From NCBI RefSeq assembly GCF_027580225.2, contig NC_073346.2, positions 5,358,001 to 5,422,000 on the forward strand: a stretch of DNA of 64,000 bases. Reading direction: 5' to 3'. The stretch's first letter is position 1, and the number at the start of each line of letters is the position of its first letter. The notes under the pieces are model-generated. The model ran no database searches. It saw nothing but the letters and a program-made list of their open reading frames with translations, and was not told the DNA's origin. Below, in pieces: positions 1 to 11,845 of this stretch. Both the position numbers and the translations under genes were made by a program. Source of the DNA: Misgurnus anguillicaudatus. Lineage: Eukaryota > Chordata > Actinopteri > Cypriniformes > Cobitidae.

Positions 1-639
1 AAAGTTGAGAGGCTGTGGTTTCGGTTGGGGGAGAAAACAGCAAATGCTGAGGAATGTACATCTGGCAATGGTCAAGATAAGAGCGAGGTCTGAGGGGGAA
101 AAGCAAACAGACAACCATGTTATTAACCAATGCTTTAATATTCACAGGATAAAATATGCAATGTATTTCTTACTTAATCAGTATTAATCATTGAATAATT
201 GATGTACTAAATATAAGATAATGTCTTTGATAAATGTGTATTAACCAATGAAATGAAGGTTGCATACAGAATAACCTAATGGGGGCATGGCAGCTCAACC
301 TTGAAGAACAGAATCTCCTGTGCTTGTTCTTTGTGTGTGTGTGTTTTCTTCCCTAACAGATGTTTTTTTTAATAATGATTAAAGTGTTTTGCTTAGAAGT
401 AGTATTGCAGTAAAAGATTTAATATGTGTTTATCTATCTAAAGAAGTTAATGTGTGCCTTATTCATATAACCAATTTTACGAATAATGAAATGATGTCAT
501 GATATTGAAATGTGTTCTACATAATAATCACTTTTATCTTACAGTTTATGTTTTTTTATGAATAAATGAATGTTTTATTAATGATTTGTTTTTAAGAAAG
601 CATTATAATATGCTATGTGAAGTCCATCATATGTGAAGT
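1..639. other. AT-rich, no gene seen
   Basis: Only short, unconvincing open frames are present. The sequence is AT-rich with short purine-rich stretches near the start. It may be the upstream part of the LTR-like segment that follows, but no clear terminal repeat supports this. Confidence 0.4.
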
Positions 640-985
640 GGAAAAGTACTGGGGGGGAAGTGACAAACTGCAGGACTCTCAAAGTTGGGGGAGAGCAGTT
701 AGTTTTTTTCTTTGTCTGTGTGTGTCTATCTTCGCCTGCAGGCTAAAACTGGGTGTGGTGATGGAGTCAGATTGACGAGGGGAACGGCCTTTGTGGGTGG
801 AGAGTCTAAGAAGAAGATCGACGTCACATACTCTATAAATAACTGTTTTCCCCAAATGCGGGTTGTTAGTTGCTTGCCGATTGTGGCCTTGAGACAACCC
901 AGCACGCTGTAAAACTTTTTCATATCTGATCAATAAATAGTTTAAGTTTTATTACGGTGTCTTCCCTCTAATTATGAATATGCAA
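640..985 (+). promoter_or_regulatory. Possible LTR-like promoter and poly(A) unit
   Basis: Seen: a TATA-like CTATAAATA near 832, a poly(A) signal AATAAA near 931 about 100 bp downstream, and a T/G-rich stretch after it. This spacing resembles the U3-R-U5 layout of a retroelement LTR. No TG...CA ends or target duplication could be fixed and no gag or pol lies beside it. It could equally be an ordinary promoter-like chance arrangement. Confidence 0.22.
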
Positions 986-1577
986 TGGACGCCTTATAAG
1001 TCCAACAGCAGGAATTAATGCGTTTCTGTAAGCGCGTATGAAAACACATCGCATATGGCGTCCATGTGGGCGAGCTCACGTCTCCGCATTAACAATGTGG
1101 CGCTCATAAAAACGGTGTCGCATGTAAAGCGCATTGTATGGAATTGCCTTGCATGTAAACAATATGGAATCATATGGAATATTGTTTACATTGTTTACAA
1201 ATATATGGAGTCCTATTACAGCACACACTTAAAAGATCCTGCAGTGCAGCCTTACTGAAAGTTGCCATGAAGGATACGAAAGTGAATTACTGTGTCTAAC
1301 CTATGTGTCTAACACTGTACGGCATGTACAGTTATCCTCCATTATGTGAATTCACGCATCCTCGTTTGTAAACAATGCAAACGTTTTTCAATCCGAAGCG
1401 TGCAGTCTGCTGAGGTCGCTTATGTAGGCTGAACTGTACAAGCCATAAGCATATTACATGATAGCAAATATAAATGAGGATAAATGACATACAGTTACTT
1501 CAGGAATATATCCTCCTCCATTGCATCTTCCATTGTTCTTCTTCTTAGTTAATGTAAAAGATAAACACTCTTCCTCA
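986..1577. other. No gene seen
   Basis: Non-coding, with short GC-richer patches around 1050-1140 and AT-rich remainder. No splice-supported exon, terminal repeat or tandem repeat was recognised. Confidence 0.4.
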
Positions 1578-1758
1578 GGGGCTGTCCACATGGAGACGCG
1601 TATCACTGTATACATATAAAATTGTTATCGTATTGGCGTTTCATCCACATGGATCCGGCGTTTTGGGAGACTGAATCCGCTATTTTTTGAAACCGGGTCC
1701 TAAAGTGGATGAATCTGATCGGATAGGGAATGCACCGGCTTCGTGTGGACATAGCCTC
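1578..1758. mobile_element. Small TIR element (MITE)
   Basis: The left end reads GGGGCTGTCCACATGG. The right end, read in reverse complement, is GAGGCTATGTCCACACG, giving imperfect terminal inverted repeats with a 2-bp gap. The 181-bp unit has no coding capacity. Such short TIR units are typical non-autonomous DNA transposons. The superfamily is unclear because the target duplication is not clean (TCA lies near both ends). Confidence 0.5.
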
Positions 1759-2588
1759 AATGTCCAGACATAAATGAAGATATTCCTCACGTGTGTATAA
1801 AGTTTATCATCCAAACATGCAGTAAAGTCTTTAAATCTGATAAAACTATGCTTGGTTTGTTATTGTTTGAACTGTTCGTCTGTTCATTACCATGTGAACA
1901 GCAGGTACCGCTTCTGGGCGTGCCCGCATTAGAGATAATGAAGTCAGCCAGGATAAACTGTACACTCTTTCCTTCAATGCAGATTATAAAAACAGGCAAT
2001 ATTTGCTTTCGATTATAACTAGCTTGTTTAAAAAAAGACATTTCAGGCTTTCTTTGGATATGTGTATCATGTTTGTGTGACGAGTATTCACAGAGTTTCA
2101 ATTGATTTTTGTAACGTGTTTTGAGAGACAGCTGGCGGAGACAGAAATGTCTGAATGCGCACCCTGTTTATTTTCTTTATTTGACAAAAACACTAAGATT
2201 TGTTGTTATTGTGAATGTACACAATTTAAAGAAGACCCTTCACAGTTTCAAATTATGTCAAACACGTAAGTGTATGATTATTAATGATGGAGTATTTTAA
2301 GTTGATTCTGCCATGATAAGGCGAAAACACATGAAAACGCGGCGCCGTGTTTTTGGACTACAGGGTGTTAAACCTGAGACAGCGGGGTAAGTCAAGCCTG
2401 TTTCAGAAGGAGAGGTAACTTACTCTGTGAACCTAACTTGGTCAGGAGCAGGGGCCTCATTTATCAACATTGCGTAGAAAATGTTCTATATTTGTACCTA
2501 CGAATGAAATTTAGAATGTGCCTAAGTACAAAAAAATCGGGATTTATCAAACGTGACCACGTGGTTCATACGCACATCAGTAAGTAAT

Positions 2589-4683
2589 CAATAGCCGTGT
2601 TTGCACTATCGGGCTTCAAGCGGGCGTGCCAGTGCCTGCCGAGGCCTGTGGCGTTTGCATTGTCACTTCCGGGGCATGATCGTGCTTCCTTGGTGCTTCG
2701 TTGGTGCTTAAGGCCCGGCTTTTCTGGCCCGCCGAAATCGTTGGGCCAGAGCGCGCTTCTCGGGGCTAGGGGAGTGGTAAAGGTCAAAGGCGGAGTTTAT
2801 CTGAGTCTCTGGCAAGATGCACATCCATCTGTCTGCAGATTTAAAACGTTAAAAATAACCGGGATCACCAGTAATTTACTGTTTCACGGAAGATGCCTGC
2901 TATGTTTGTACTTCGGACTGTAGAAAATGATCTGCATATGTAAAAAACAAACACGCGTTACAACGCCGAACTCGCCATGCTAAGGATCCGGCGCACACCG
3001 CTACCGGTTCGGGAGAAGTTTATAAAGTTTCGGGCACAGAACAAAGTGTTTAAAGTGCAACAGTGCTGAGAAAAAGATGTGTGTTGAATCATCATTTCAT
3101 CGTCCATCACTCCATGTATTAAAGCGATCGAGTCACTCACGATGGTATCTACAGTCGGTGAGTTAACATGCTACATTACGTTTGCATACAAAACACTTAA
3201 AATATACAAATAACGATTGCAGAAGTGTCTTACATGGGTGTTTTTTGTGTTATAGTGTCATCTATGTTGATTTTTTTTTAGTCAGCCCTTAGAAAAAGTA
3301 ACCATGGTTTTATTATAGTCATAGCCATGCTTTCTGGTATTTTGGAGATTAATTAAACTCTTATATGAATGTAGCAAACTTTATATGTCGGTATACTGTA
3401 TGTGTATTTACAAACCCTTTATACAAAACGTCACATGTGCTGCTTTTTTTTGTGTCCGTTTTACAGAAAAATGCCAACGTAAAGCTTTCAGTTTGTCATC
3501 CAGTAGTTTTTATTTTGTATATGAGAGATGACACAGCAACAGATGAAAGAGCAGGAGATGAAACGAAGATGGTGATGATGAGACGACAGGAGTCATGGAT
3601 GTTGAAATCAGTCCGGAGAAGATGTCTTTAAATACACCTGTCTGTGCACTGATATAAACTTCATATGTAAATAAAGTACCGTGCTATTATTACTACGACT
3701 GCTTGTCAGTTTATTGAAAATGATTGCTTAATAAGGATCACATCTGAAACACAGAAATGGTAAGATGCAACAAAATGGTAAATATAACCATCATTAACTT
3801 AATCACTGTAACATAGCTTTTTAAATACTTGTGTATATTCAGAGTTGATTCTTAACGAGTACATTTTCTAATGATTTCTCAAACGTTTTGATTTTTGAGA
3901 TGCAAGTAAAGTGATTTTCAGTCCTATTCAGGTATTCGAGGCAGTTCTTTATAGACAAAGTATTTATTGATTGACACATTATTGAAATAGCTATTAGACA
4001 GTTACCTTGTGTTCCATGTGATGCTCAACTAACGTTTTCATGATTAAACATATCAAAGATATCTTATAATGTGTAAGTATGTTTACATCGCCATAGAACT
4101 ATAATTACAAACTTAACGTTACATATTTAGACACACGTGCATATTTTAAAACAAGATTATTTTACATAAATGTAAAACTAGGACTCGTTATATTCTTTAA
4201 AATATTGTGTATATAGTATAATGGCACATTAGGTAGATGAACGCTTTATTTGTAATTATCCTACTTCATAAAGCTTATTGATCTGATATTGTCTCGTCCT
4301 GAGATCGCTCGTGTGCAGCCAACATAAACTTCAAGAGTAACACCGCGGATGGAGCAAACATCTATCTTCTCATCTTGGCTTTCACCATGCAAAAAGCCAC
4401 CTCAGTTATGTTCTTTGTTTGTTGTATGATGATGCGATCTCACTCCCGTCTCCTGTCAGATTGAAGTGACTTCCTCACAGTAAAACAGGCGGAGTTGTGT
4501 GACGTTACATCCAGGTAGGCGTATTAAGGGCGGGGTTTTCTGAAGCGCTGCGGCGCTATTGGCTTGACAATGCAAACGCGTCGTGATTTTGGCTACACAG
4601 CTGGAGGTCTGAGGCTATTGGCTCCGTGAGGCCCGTTTGAAGCCCTGGCTCGCACAGGCCCGATAGTGCAAAAGCGGCTATTG
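2589..4683. mobile_element. Non-autonomous TIR element, about 2.1 kb
   Basis: The left end reads CAATAGCCGTGTTTGCACTA and the right end is its near inverse, with CAATAGCCGCTTTTGCACTA on the minus strand; both continue into TCGGGC and matching GC-rich subterminal sequence. No transposase-like frame is present inside. Just outside the right end is TTGATAAATCCC, inverse to GGGATTTATCAA at 2540, so the true terminus may lie slightly further out. No exact target duplication was found. The unit sits between the GGGGCCTCATTT terminus and the Myb/SANT ORF, as if inserted into a Harbinger-like element. Confidence 0.5.
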
Positions 4684-4811
4684 TTGATAAATCCCACATG
4701 TTCTCGTTCACAGTCATGGTCATTTGCATTCCGAAACGCCTCCAATTACCAAATATGGGACAACACCTCCCTTTATAAGTCACGTGGTTGTACTTTTCCC
4801 ACACTGTAATA

Positions 4812-5234
4812 ATGGCAAAAAAAGCAAAAAAGCGAAACTTTACCGACACAGAAATGGAGGTACTGGTGAATGAGTTTGAGTCCAATCAACACATACTGTT
4901 TGGTTCACTTAGTGCGGTAGGAATAACCAACAAAAGGAAACATTCAGTATGGGAGCATGTCACCAGTGCAGTTAATTCCGTGGGGTCTAAGGAGAGGACA
5001 GTTCCAGAAATAAAAAAGAAGTGGTTTGATATTAAATTATCGGCCAAAAATCGCGTCACAGCACATCGACGTGAAATCAGTGCAACTGGAGGAGGACAGA
5101 CCACAACTGAAATTTCTCCCTTGGACAGCCGTGTAGCCAGCATCATTGGCGACACAGCAATTTCCAACAAATATTTTTTCTTTAAAATATATGCTCGTAG
5201 TTGCTGTACACTTGCAGTAACACTTTCAGTTTAG
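4812..5234 (+). pseudogene. Harbinger-type Myb/SANT-like DNA-binding protein, truncated
   Basis: From the ATG at 4812 the product starts MAKKAKKRNFTDTEMEVLV and keeps the trihelix pattern of Myb/SANT-like proteins: a basic N-terminus, W in HSVWEHV, then EIKKKWFDIK, and an ATGGG linker followed by SRVASIIGDTAIS. This is the second, DNA-binding protein of PIF/Harbinger transposons (NAIF1/MSANTD-like family), which in that family helps bring the transposase to the ends. I prefer the internal ATG to the in-frame one at 4788 because homology begins with the basic stretch. After about residue 119 the sequence turns into unrelated AT-rich residues before the stop, so the C-terminal part is lost. No DDE transposase remains nearby. 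Confidence 0.7.
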
Positions 5235-5344
5235 TAGTAAAAAGGATTAAGACCTCTTTGTCACGTGCTGTTGCCATGGTAAATCGTAGTATCTGAGCTC
5301 CATTGATGATGGCTTTTTATTGTGGCTGTGCACGCGCTTAACTC

Positions 5345-5480
5345 AGAGTTAACCTACTCAGTCGATTGAACTAACTCAGATCAGCTGTTCTGTAACCGAG
5401 AACTCTGAGTTTAAACTTAAACTCTGAGTTGACTTTGAGATAGGAAACTCTGAGTTGGTTGAACCTCCTTATTGAAGGCC
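5345..5480. repeat. AACTCTGAGTT subterminal repeats
   Basis: The 11-bp palindrome-like motif AACTCTGAGTT, or its near variants, occurs several times here, and again near 9180 and 9840-9900. Regular subterminal palindromes of this type are usual transposase-binding sites in TIR elements. Their position just downstream of the Myb/SANT ORF suggests they mark one end of the element that carried it. Confidence 0.55.
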
Positions 5481-5909
5481 CTTGTGGCCCGTTCTTTGTA
5501 CGTCGCTAACTCAGTTAGCTGGATTTGATTGTTGATGATTTGGCATGATCTTGGATCGTTTGGTTCTTCGAAGCTCATCCTAGACTTGCTGTCATAGCAA
5601 CTGATCCGTAAGATTAAAACTGCTCGGAAGCAGGCTTATTTCATGTAAACAAGATTAGATTGTACCTTTTTAAGCGGAGATGATACGGGAGGTCTGACGC
5701 AGTTGTGTATTCTCCATTTTACGAGCATAATCTGCGTAAGATGCACGATGAAAAGCTTTTAAAATTCAACACGTAATACAAAAGGATAGATTAAATCTTT
5801 AGCGATGTTATTTAAAAATATATATAATATAACAAATATATTTTTTCTGTACTTGTGCGACTTGTTTTTGTTTAACAGCTTTGATTATTATTCTTAAACG
5901 GATGACAAG

Positions 5910-6990
5910 ACAAAGATGCTGATCACATTCATTTTAAATTTATTTTAATTTTCCTTAATAAAAACAGCAATCAATCATACCCAGCACTAATAGATATTAT
6001 GTACAATAAAGAATATTACTCGGTGTGAAATAAGTTTCCTTTGAATAAACTTATATCCGATTTTAGTTTTGTCTTTAGATTCTCAAGTAGAATGTAATGC
6101 GGGTTTTCGTTTAGTAATTTCAAGAGTCGTATAATAAGAGGGTTACGAAACGCTTTGATCTCGCCGCCGCGCGGTCACGTGATTCATGTAACGTTGTACA
6201 GTTCCAAACCAAGCAGGGCTGTCAATCTGTTTGCATAGGTTTTCAGCAATTTTAGGTAAATATTAGCTTGTAATGTGAATTGATCACTATACTTACTATG
6301 TTTATAACGTTTTTTTACTAGGAAGTGATGGAAATACAGTAAATCAGTTAATAAAGATAAACAGTTAATGGTGACCCAAAGATAACTGTGGTTATCTATA
6401 CCAACTACAGCAACACAGTTTATCTTTTATTTTTGTAGCAAAAAATATGGCTATATAAATGGCTATCAATCTGCTAAAAACATAATTCCTACACTTTTAC
6501 AATATTAAATCACAAAAAAGATCGCCAACGCGGTTATTTGTAACAGTAAAGCATAACAGAAACACACTAAATTCATATTTAATTGTATTTATAGTACACA
6601 TTAAATGTTAATATAATTATACATGATTTTCGAGGATACATCACTCGTATTACTTACCAAACACAATGAAACACATAGCAGGATTGTGAAACAGTGTGAC
6701 TTTCTTATAAGGCATTTAGCTTGTCCCTAGTGTTACTCGTAATAGATAAAAAAGATAAGTATAAAGTAGATGGCCACCAGTAATAAAATATTAAACCATT
6801 AAATCTATATTATTCACACATTATACACAACTCATTAAAATTATTTTTTTTTACTAGTTATTATTAGCGATAATCATTACCTACAGCAGAGTTCATAAAA
6901 TATCACTGTTGACTATATTCATAAAATGTCTGAAAATGTAAAGAGAAACGGTAATTTCATCGATTTACCAGCAGGTGCCATTGAAATAAA
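5910..6990. other. No gene seen inside long-TIR element
   Basis: AT-rich spacer without long frames, tandem repeats or recognisable protein motifs on either strand. Confidence 0.4.
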
Positions 6991-6998
6991 GGGGCTTC

Positions 6999-7728
6999 TA
7001 GAGTTCTCAACGGGCCTGAAAATTACAACCTGACCCGACCCGTGGCTTTTAAAGCCCGGACCCGATGTAACCCGACACATCAACGTGAATTATCTGTCCG
7101 AACCCGACCCGCGGCCCGATGCCGCCGCCCCCCCCCCTGCCTTTTTTTTTCTCATACACGTAGGCTATTATCATGACCAGCAGACGGAAATTCAAACCAA
7201 GCTTTAATGTTCACGCCTTTTAACAATACAAACAACTGAAACAATAAACTTTAAATATAGACTATATAAATATGCCTAAAAATCACACAATAATAAATAA
7301 AAAGAACTCAAACATGTACCCAGCCAGCGGCTTCTCCTCCTGTAGTAGCAAGCAACGGTGAATTCACCTGCGGCAAGTTTACTTTTCTCCATCTTTTCTT
7401 CTCCAGGCAACAGGTGTGCACACAGTGATAGCAATAAGATCTGGGGCGGATCCGCAACGGATCCGCTCGCCGGCAGCTCCGGTCTGGATCCGTTGCTGAT
7501 CCACCCCGGAGCTCACTGCTATCCCCCGCCCCTCTCTGTGATGCATGTTGCAGCAGCCAGACCAGACTTTCTTTACGGTGAACAGCAGTGATGATTAATA
7601 ATTTTTATCACGGCGCGTAAAAGATTAAGCCCGAGGTCCGACCCGACTCAGTTGCTTATATTTTTGACCCGAACCCGGGTCAAATCCCGTCGGGTTTGTC
7701 GGGCCGGCCCGACCCGTTGAGAACTCTA
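6999..7728. mobile_element. Non-autonomous hAT with exact 8-bp TSD
   Basis: The ends are inverted: TAGAGTTCTCAACGGG at the left and CCCGTTGAGAACTCTA at the right. They are flanked by an identical 8-bp duplication GGGGCTTC (6991-6998 and 7729-7736). An 8-bp duplication and a TCTCAAC-type TIR are the signature of hAT transposons. The 730-bp body is rich in subterminal GACCCG/CGGGTC repeats and has no transposase frame. A second, left-truncated copy lies inverted at 19885-20487. Confidence 0.88.
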
Positions 7729-7739
7729 GGGGCTTCAGT

Positions 7740-8495
7740 GCTGCGTTTGTAACTATGAGTCACTCCATGACACGCTGTTACTTCCGCATTCCATTCTTAC
7801 AACGGACGTCTATGTGAGTGTCGTAACTCTCTTATAATACGACTCTGGTAATTTCTATCTATTCTATCATTAAAACTTTGTCTACAAACATGTTACTCTG
7901 TCCCTTTCCTGTGACAAAAATGTCAATAGCCAAATAAGTTTTTTTGCACATATTTTCACATCTCTTTATCTTCTTTACTACACTTTTCTGTGCAGACTCA
8001 GCAGATGCAAGACTTTCAGTTAATGTGGGCTACTGCTAATGTTGTTGTAGTCAGTTATCAGTTACATAAGAATAATGTAATTGAAGTACACTTATTTAAC
8101 CACTTGCATATAGTTTCTCTAAAGGACTGTCATCTGAGAGGATTTCTTTACTGTCCTGTGCATTGCTCAGAAACAGTTGCACTTTATAATCTTTTGATAA
8201 CACATTCTTGAGAACTGCTGAAAGTGTTGGTGTATTAAAAGAGAGGAAAACACATTGTTATAATAAACTACAATTTGAATTTTATTTATCAGAAATTAAA
8301 TTGTTGCATTGGCTGTAGGTTTAAGAGAGCAGCTGCCTCCAGAGATGATCTGCACAATCAATCAGTTTAGAGACATCACTCCTGCCAGCACATCACATGA
8401 AGATGCAGGACCACCACCTGTTTTTATTCTGCTTTTTAAGTTGCTGTTACAAACAAACAAAATAGCATTTAACTGTTTTCAAAACAGACTTCAAA
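7740..8495. other. No convincing gene
   Basis: Mostly AT-rich. A 78-codon open stretch from 8309 follows a possible acceptor (GGCTGTAG), but no donor, homology or paired exon supports it. Confidence 0.35.
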
Positions 8496-8497
8496 CC

Positions 8498-8800
8498 CAG
8501 CAAGCAATTTGGGCTAAAACCAGGCTAAATTTGGGCTGTCAGTGAAAATCTAATAGACGTCTACCATAGCCCAAGAATAGACGATACGTATAACTTTAAA
8601 ACAAATTAAAGCAAACACCTTGAACACCTGCTGACTTTGCCTACATGTTGGAATATCATACATCTTCAAGTTATTTAGGCAAAAATGGCATGTAACCAAA
8701 TTCCAGGCAATTTAGGGTAGAAGTGGGTTACTCATAGCCGGACTATATTGGGTCTATAGTTAGCCGTCATTTCAACGTCTTGGTTTTTGCTTGTTGGGAA
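8498..8800. mobile_element. Possible MITE
   Basis: The left edge reads CCCAGCAAGCAATTTGGGC and the right edge, in reverse complement, CCCAACAAGCAAAAACC, an imperfect inverted match. About 300 bp, non-coding. I recall similar sequence as dispersed in cyprinid genomes, but the ends are weak. Confidence 0.3.
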
Positions 8801-10139
8801 AGTACTTTAGTAGCTTTAACTGGGTTTTTAAATTCAGTGTCATAAAAAGTTCACAACCTTTCATCAATAGCTCTCAGACTGCAGGGGTTAAAAATGGGCG
8901 TGTTCTTGGCCATTGTAACAACTGGCCAATCACAGCGTTGCTGATCAGTGTTTCCACTATCGATATGTATTGCCTTTTCTTGTAGTGCACGAACGCGCAG
9001 TGATCTCAGATAATTCAATCCTGCCATACTAATCATCAACAGCAGGAGTGTTCAAAGAACCAAATAAGCAAGATAATAATTAGCGAGATCTAAACATCTC
9101 GGATGTCTCATTTGATCTCGGATGTATTAAGCGACGTACGAAGAACGGGCCCCTGGTCGGGAGCAGGTTTTATCCTGTGAACTCAGAGTTTCTTGTGGTC
9201 TCCTCCCCATTTTTAAAGGAGTAGCTGTGTTTATTATTGTTAGTTGCTTTAGTACTTTCATTTTTACTCACTTTTTTATTACATACAATATAATATATAT
9301 TTTAAATAATAATCAAAACACCTGTTACACAAAAACAAGTTGCACAAGTTCAGAAAAAGAATATTTGTTATATTATATATTTTTTAAATAACATCGCTAA
9401 CAGATTTAATTAATCCATCCTTTTTTTATTACGTGTTGAATTTGAAAAGCTCTTTATATTAATCATGCATCTTACGCAGATTGCGCTCGTATAATGGAGA
9501 ATACGCGACTGCATCAGACTTTCCGTATCACATCCGCTTAAAAAGGTACAAACTAATCTTGTTTACATGAAATAGCCTGCTCCCAAGCAGGTTTGAGCTT
9601 ACGGACCTGTTGCTATGACAGCAAGTCTAGGATGAGCTTCGAAGAACCAAACGATCCAAGATCATGCCAAATCGTCAACAATCAAATCCAGCTAACTGAG
9701 TTAGCGACGTACAAAGAACGGGCCCCTGGTTAGGTTCAGAGAGTAAGTTACTCTGGAAACAGACTCTGAGTATAAGTTACCTCTCCTTCTGAAACAGGCT
9801 TGACTTACCCCGCTGTCTCAGGTTTATCCTACCTCCCTTTTTGAAACGGAAAACTCAGAGTTTCCCTTATTTCAGGGTTAACAAACTCAGAGTTTGCACT
9901 TAACCACCTTTCTAAAACGGGCCCCTGGCCAGACCACTGTTTGTCAGTGATGTAAGTATTTGAAATGAAAATTATTTTTTAATGTCTACCCTGATAGCCA
10001 CTGGATGCTGTAACGGAACAGGACCGCAACTGCAAAACGATAGAGCCAGAGTCGTTCCTGAGTCCAAACGCACATCGGGCCAAAGCCGTTTCTGCTCTGT
10101 TTTTGCTCACAGTTGGTCAGGTGAGTAGCGCAAATATGG

Positions 10140-10430
10140 TAAGATAAGAATGTGACAGTGTTTGAATTCAGCTCGAAATGTTTTGAGCGTTTAAGTGACG
10201 TGTTTCTGCGTTTTCACGTGTCCATGGCACGACTTTCTTTTTTGTGGCAGTTTCACGTATTGGTTACTCAATTTTTTTCTTGTTATCTTATCTTACAATT
10301 GTCGCTTGGGATTAGAACAACTTTCTGTTACATAAAATGACATCGTCACCCTAACCCAACTCTAACCCCAAGCGAAAACAGTTTAAAATTCTGACATATA
10401 ACAATATAACCAATGCTTAAAATGCTTACC
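10140..10430. repeat. Relic of the GGTTACTCAA fold-back repeat
   Basis: Contains GGCACGACTTTCTTTT, CACGTATTGGTTACTCAA and, inverted, CCCTAACCCAACTCTAACCCC with AAGCGAAAACAG. The same blocks in the same order occur in the better copies at 35983-37612 and 62260-62650. This copy is shortened internally and its outer arms are degraded. Confidence 0.5.
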
Positions 10431-10879
10431 AATGCTCTCTCTCTCTCATCTCTGCAGTGTCTAATTTTAAACCCGCGCAGGCTTCTTATGGCTCTGAGTG
10501 AGATGTGTTGACTTTACCTGGGCTGCATAGACCCATTGGTAGATTCAACTAAGTGGATGGTGACATAAAATGATTGATGCGTCATGCAAATGTGCGGAAA
10601 AAACCCAATTGCGCATTCTGTATTTTTGTCACGAGTGCCCGCACATGCGCGAGTATGTGTAAAAAAAGTACTGCATTTCTCTTGGGCAGTAGATGATTCT
10701 GCTGCTCAGTTAACACAGTGTTTGAGTTCTCCTCCATGTTTCTCTATGCCACTGACTGGACGGACGTCATAATAACCTCACACGCGGTATTTTGTTTTAA
10801 AGGGAAAGTATTAACAAGATTAAAAAACGAAATACCGACATGATAAAATAAGGTCGGTTAGAGTTTCTGAATTTCGATT

Positions 10880-10912
10880 TTGATTACTTTTCAATTAATC
10901 GTCCAGCCCTAA
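10880..10912. mobile_element. Isolated hAT-like terminus
   Basis: On the minus strand this begins TTAGGGCTGGACGATTAAT, resembling the TAGGGCTG termini of hAT elements (compare 34424). The partner terminus was not found upstream, so this is a one-ended remnant at best. Confidence 0.3.
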
Positions 10913-11559
10913 CGTAGTAATGGATCCTACCTTAGATCCTCACTTGCAGAATGTTTTTATTTTTGTGTTCTTTAGTTTATTCCTAATCATTTATTTACAT
11001 AATCATCATAATTATTTTATAATCATTAGTTATCCATATGATTGTTTATTTGATAATTTATTATCATTATTATCAATGTCATTATTTGATCATTTTTATC
11101 ATTATATTATTGTTTATTCATTTATTCATTCATTCATTCATTATATTTCTATATTTTATATGTCTTATTAATTTCATTGTTGTTCAATCTCATGTTTGTG
11201 AAGTTTCATGGGCTGTCCTGTCTTTGTAAACGGAGATAGATAAAGAGAATGTTTATAGAAAGCCCAAGGTGAAATGGGATGTTGCTGTTAAGCAGTTTTG
11301 GTATAACAGTGCATGTTGAATTTATGCTGGTTTACAGGAAGTTTGAACATTGAGACATATGCAACTGGGATTGTTCAATAAACTCAGTTTGTTCCTATTT
11401 ACAATCATAACCTCTGTCTCCTGGTTTGTTTGTGCTCTTCTTTGGCTTAATCGATCAACCTCTTGACTGACAGTAGACTGTTAAACGCTAATTTTAGTAT
11501 TAACAGCTCCGCTGAGTAATTTATATTTTATGGCGGGATCTGGCATCTGGGCTGAATCC
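10913..11559. other. AT-rich, no gene seen
   Basis: Low-complexity AT-rich DNA, including CATT tandem repeats near 11120-11145 and a TTCAATAAA poly(A)-like signal near 11375. No gene body precedes that signal. Confidence 0.4.
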
Positions 11560-11845
11560 TAAATATTTTGTCTGGCGTAGAGACCTGAAACGTCTGGAAT
11601 GTCAACGTCATTCCATCTCTCTTCAGATGTGCTGGTTGACTTCTGAGCTTCACTTCTTCTGCTGTTGCCTTCTACAGTGCCTCTTCCTCTGACTCTTGGT
11701 CTTTTGCTGGCAGAACCTCTCTGAAAAATTGTGGGATGTGCCCTCTACTGATGAAGTGCTGTCATCATGTCCCTCAATATGTGGCTTTTTGCTGACTGGC
11801 TCCCAGTCTTCATCTGATTCACTGTCAGATGATTGTCTGTGATAT
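11560..11845 (-). pseudogene. Possible piggyBac-like transposase N-terminal relic
   Basis: Read on the minus strand, one frame gives the acidic segment SSDSESDEDWEPVSKK, then a basic segment ending at a stop, and after a frameshift ERWNDVDIPDVSG. An acidic N-terminus, a basic stretch and a W..VD..D motif in this order resemble piggyBac-derived (PGBD4-like) transposases, which open this way before the catalytic domain. At least one stop and one frameshift break it and no catalytic part follows. Short acidic/basic runs are common, so this is tentative. Confidence 0.35.

Larger units (their letters stand above)
5486..9725. mobile_element. Long-TIR element, about 4.2 kb
   Basis: 5486-5905 and about 9310-9725 are inverted copies of roughly 420 bp. 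Both begin GGCCCGTTCTTTGTACGTCG and share GCTAACTCAGTTAGC and TAAGCGGA-type blocks in the same order. The arms differ by scattered substitutions and short indels. No transposase was recognised between them; the interior holds a hAT at 6999-7728, a possible MITE near 8500 and non-coding DNA. A second right terminus of the same type (GCGACGTACGAAGAACGGGCCCC) ends at 9153, so at least two related copies are mixed here. Confidence 0.65.
2370..9925. mobile_element. Composite nested Harbinger-like region
   Basis: The outermost layer is seen as an inverted match: 2370-2438 (AACCTGAGACAGCGGGGTAA... GAGAGGTAACTTA) against 9729-9824 on the other strand. The right end continues to AAAACGGGCCCC at about 9925, with AACTCAGAGTTT blocks just inside it. 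The left end is truncated or diverged. Inside lie a GGGGCCTCATTTATC terminus at 2451, a separate TIR unit at 2589-4683, a Myb/SANT ORF at 4812, and a long-TIR element at 5486-9725. The Myb/SANT protein and GGGGCC-type termini suggest PIF/Harbinger-related DNA. Assignment of each end to each layer is inference. Confidence 0.5.

Noticed and set aside
2566..2923. Overlapping open frames on both strands near a GC-rich patch
   Set aside because: They lie across the TIR and subterminal region of a transposon and have no protein similarity.
8309..8545. 78-codon frame with a possible acceptor
   Set aside because: No donor, no homology, and its end overlaps a probable MITE.
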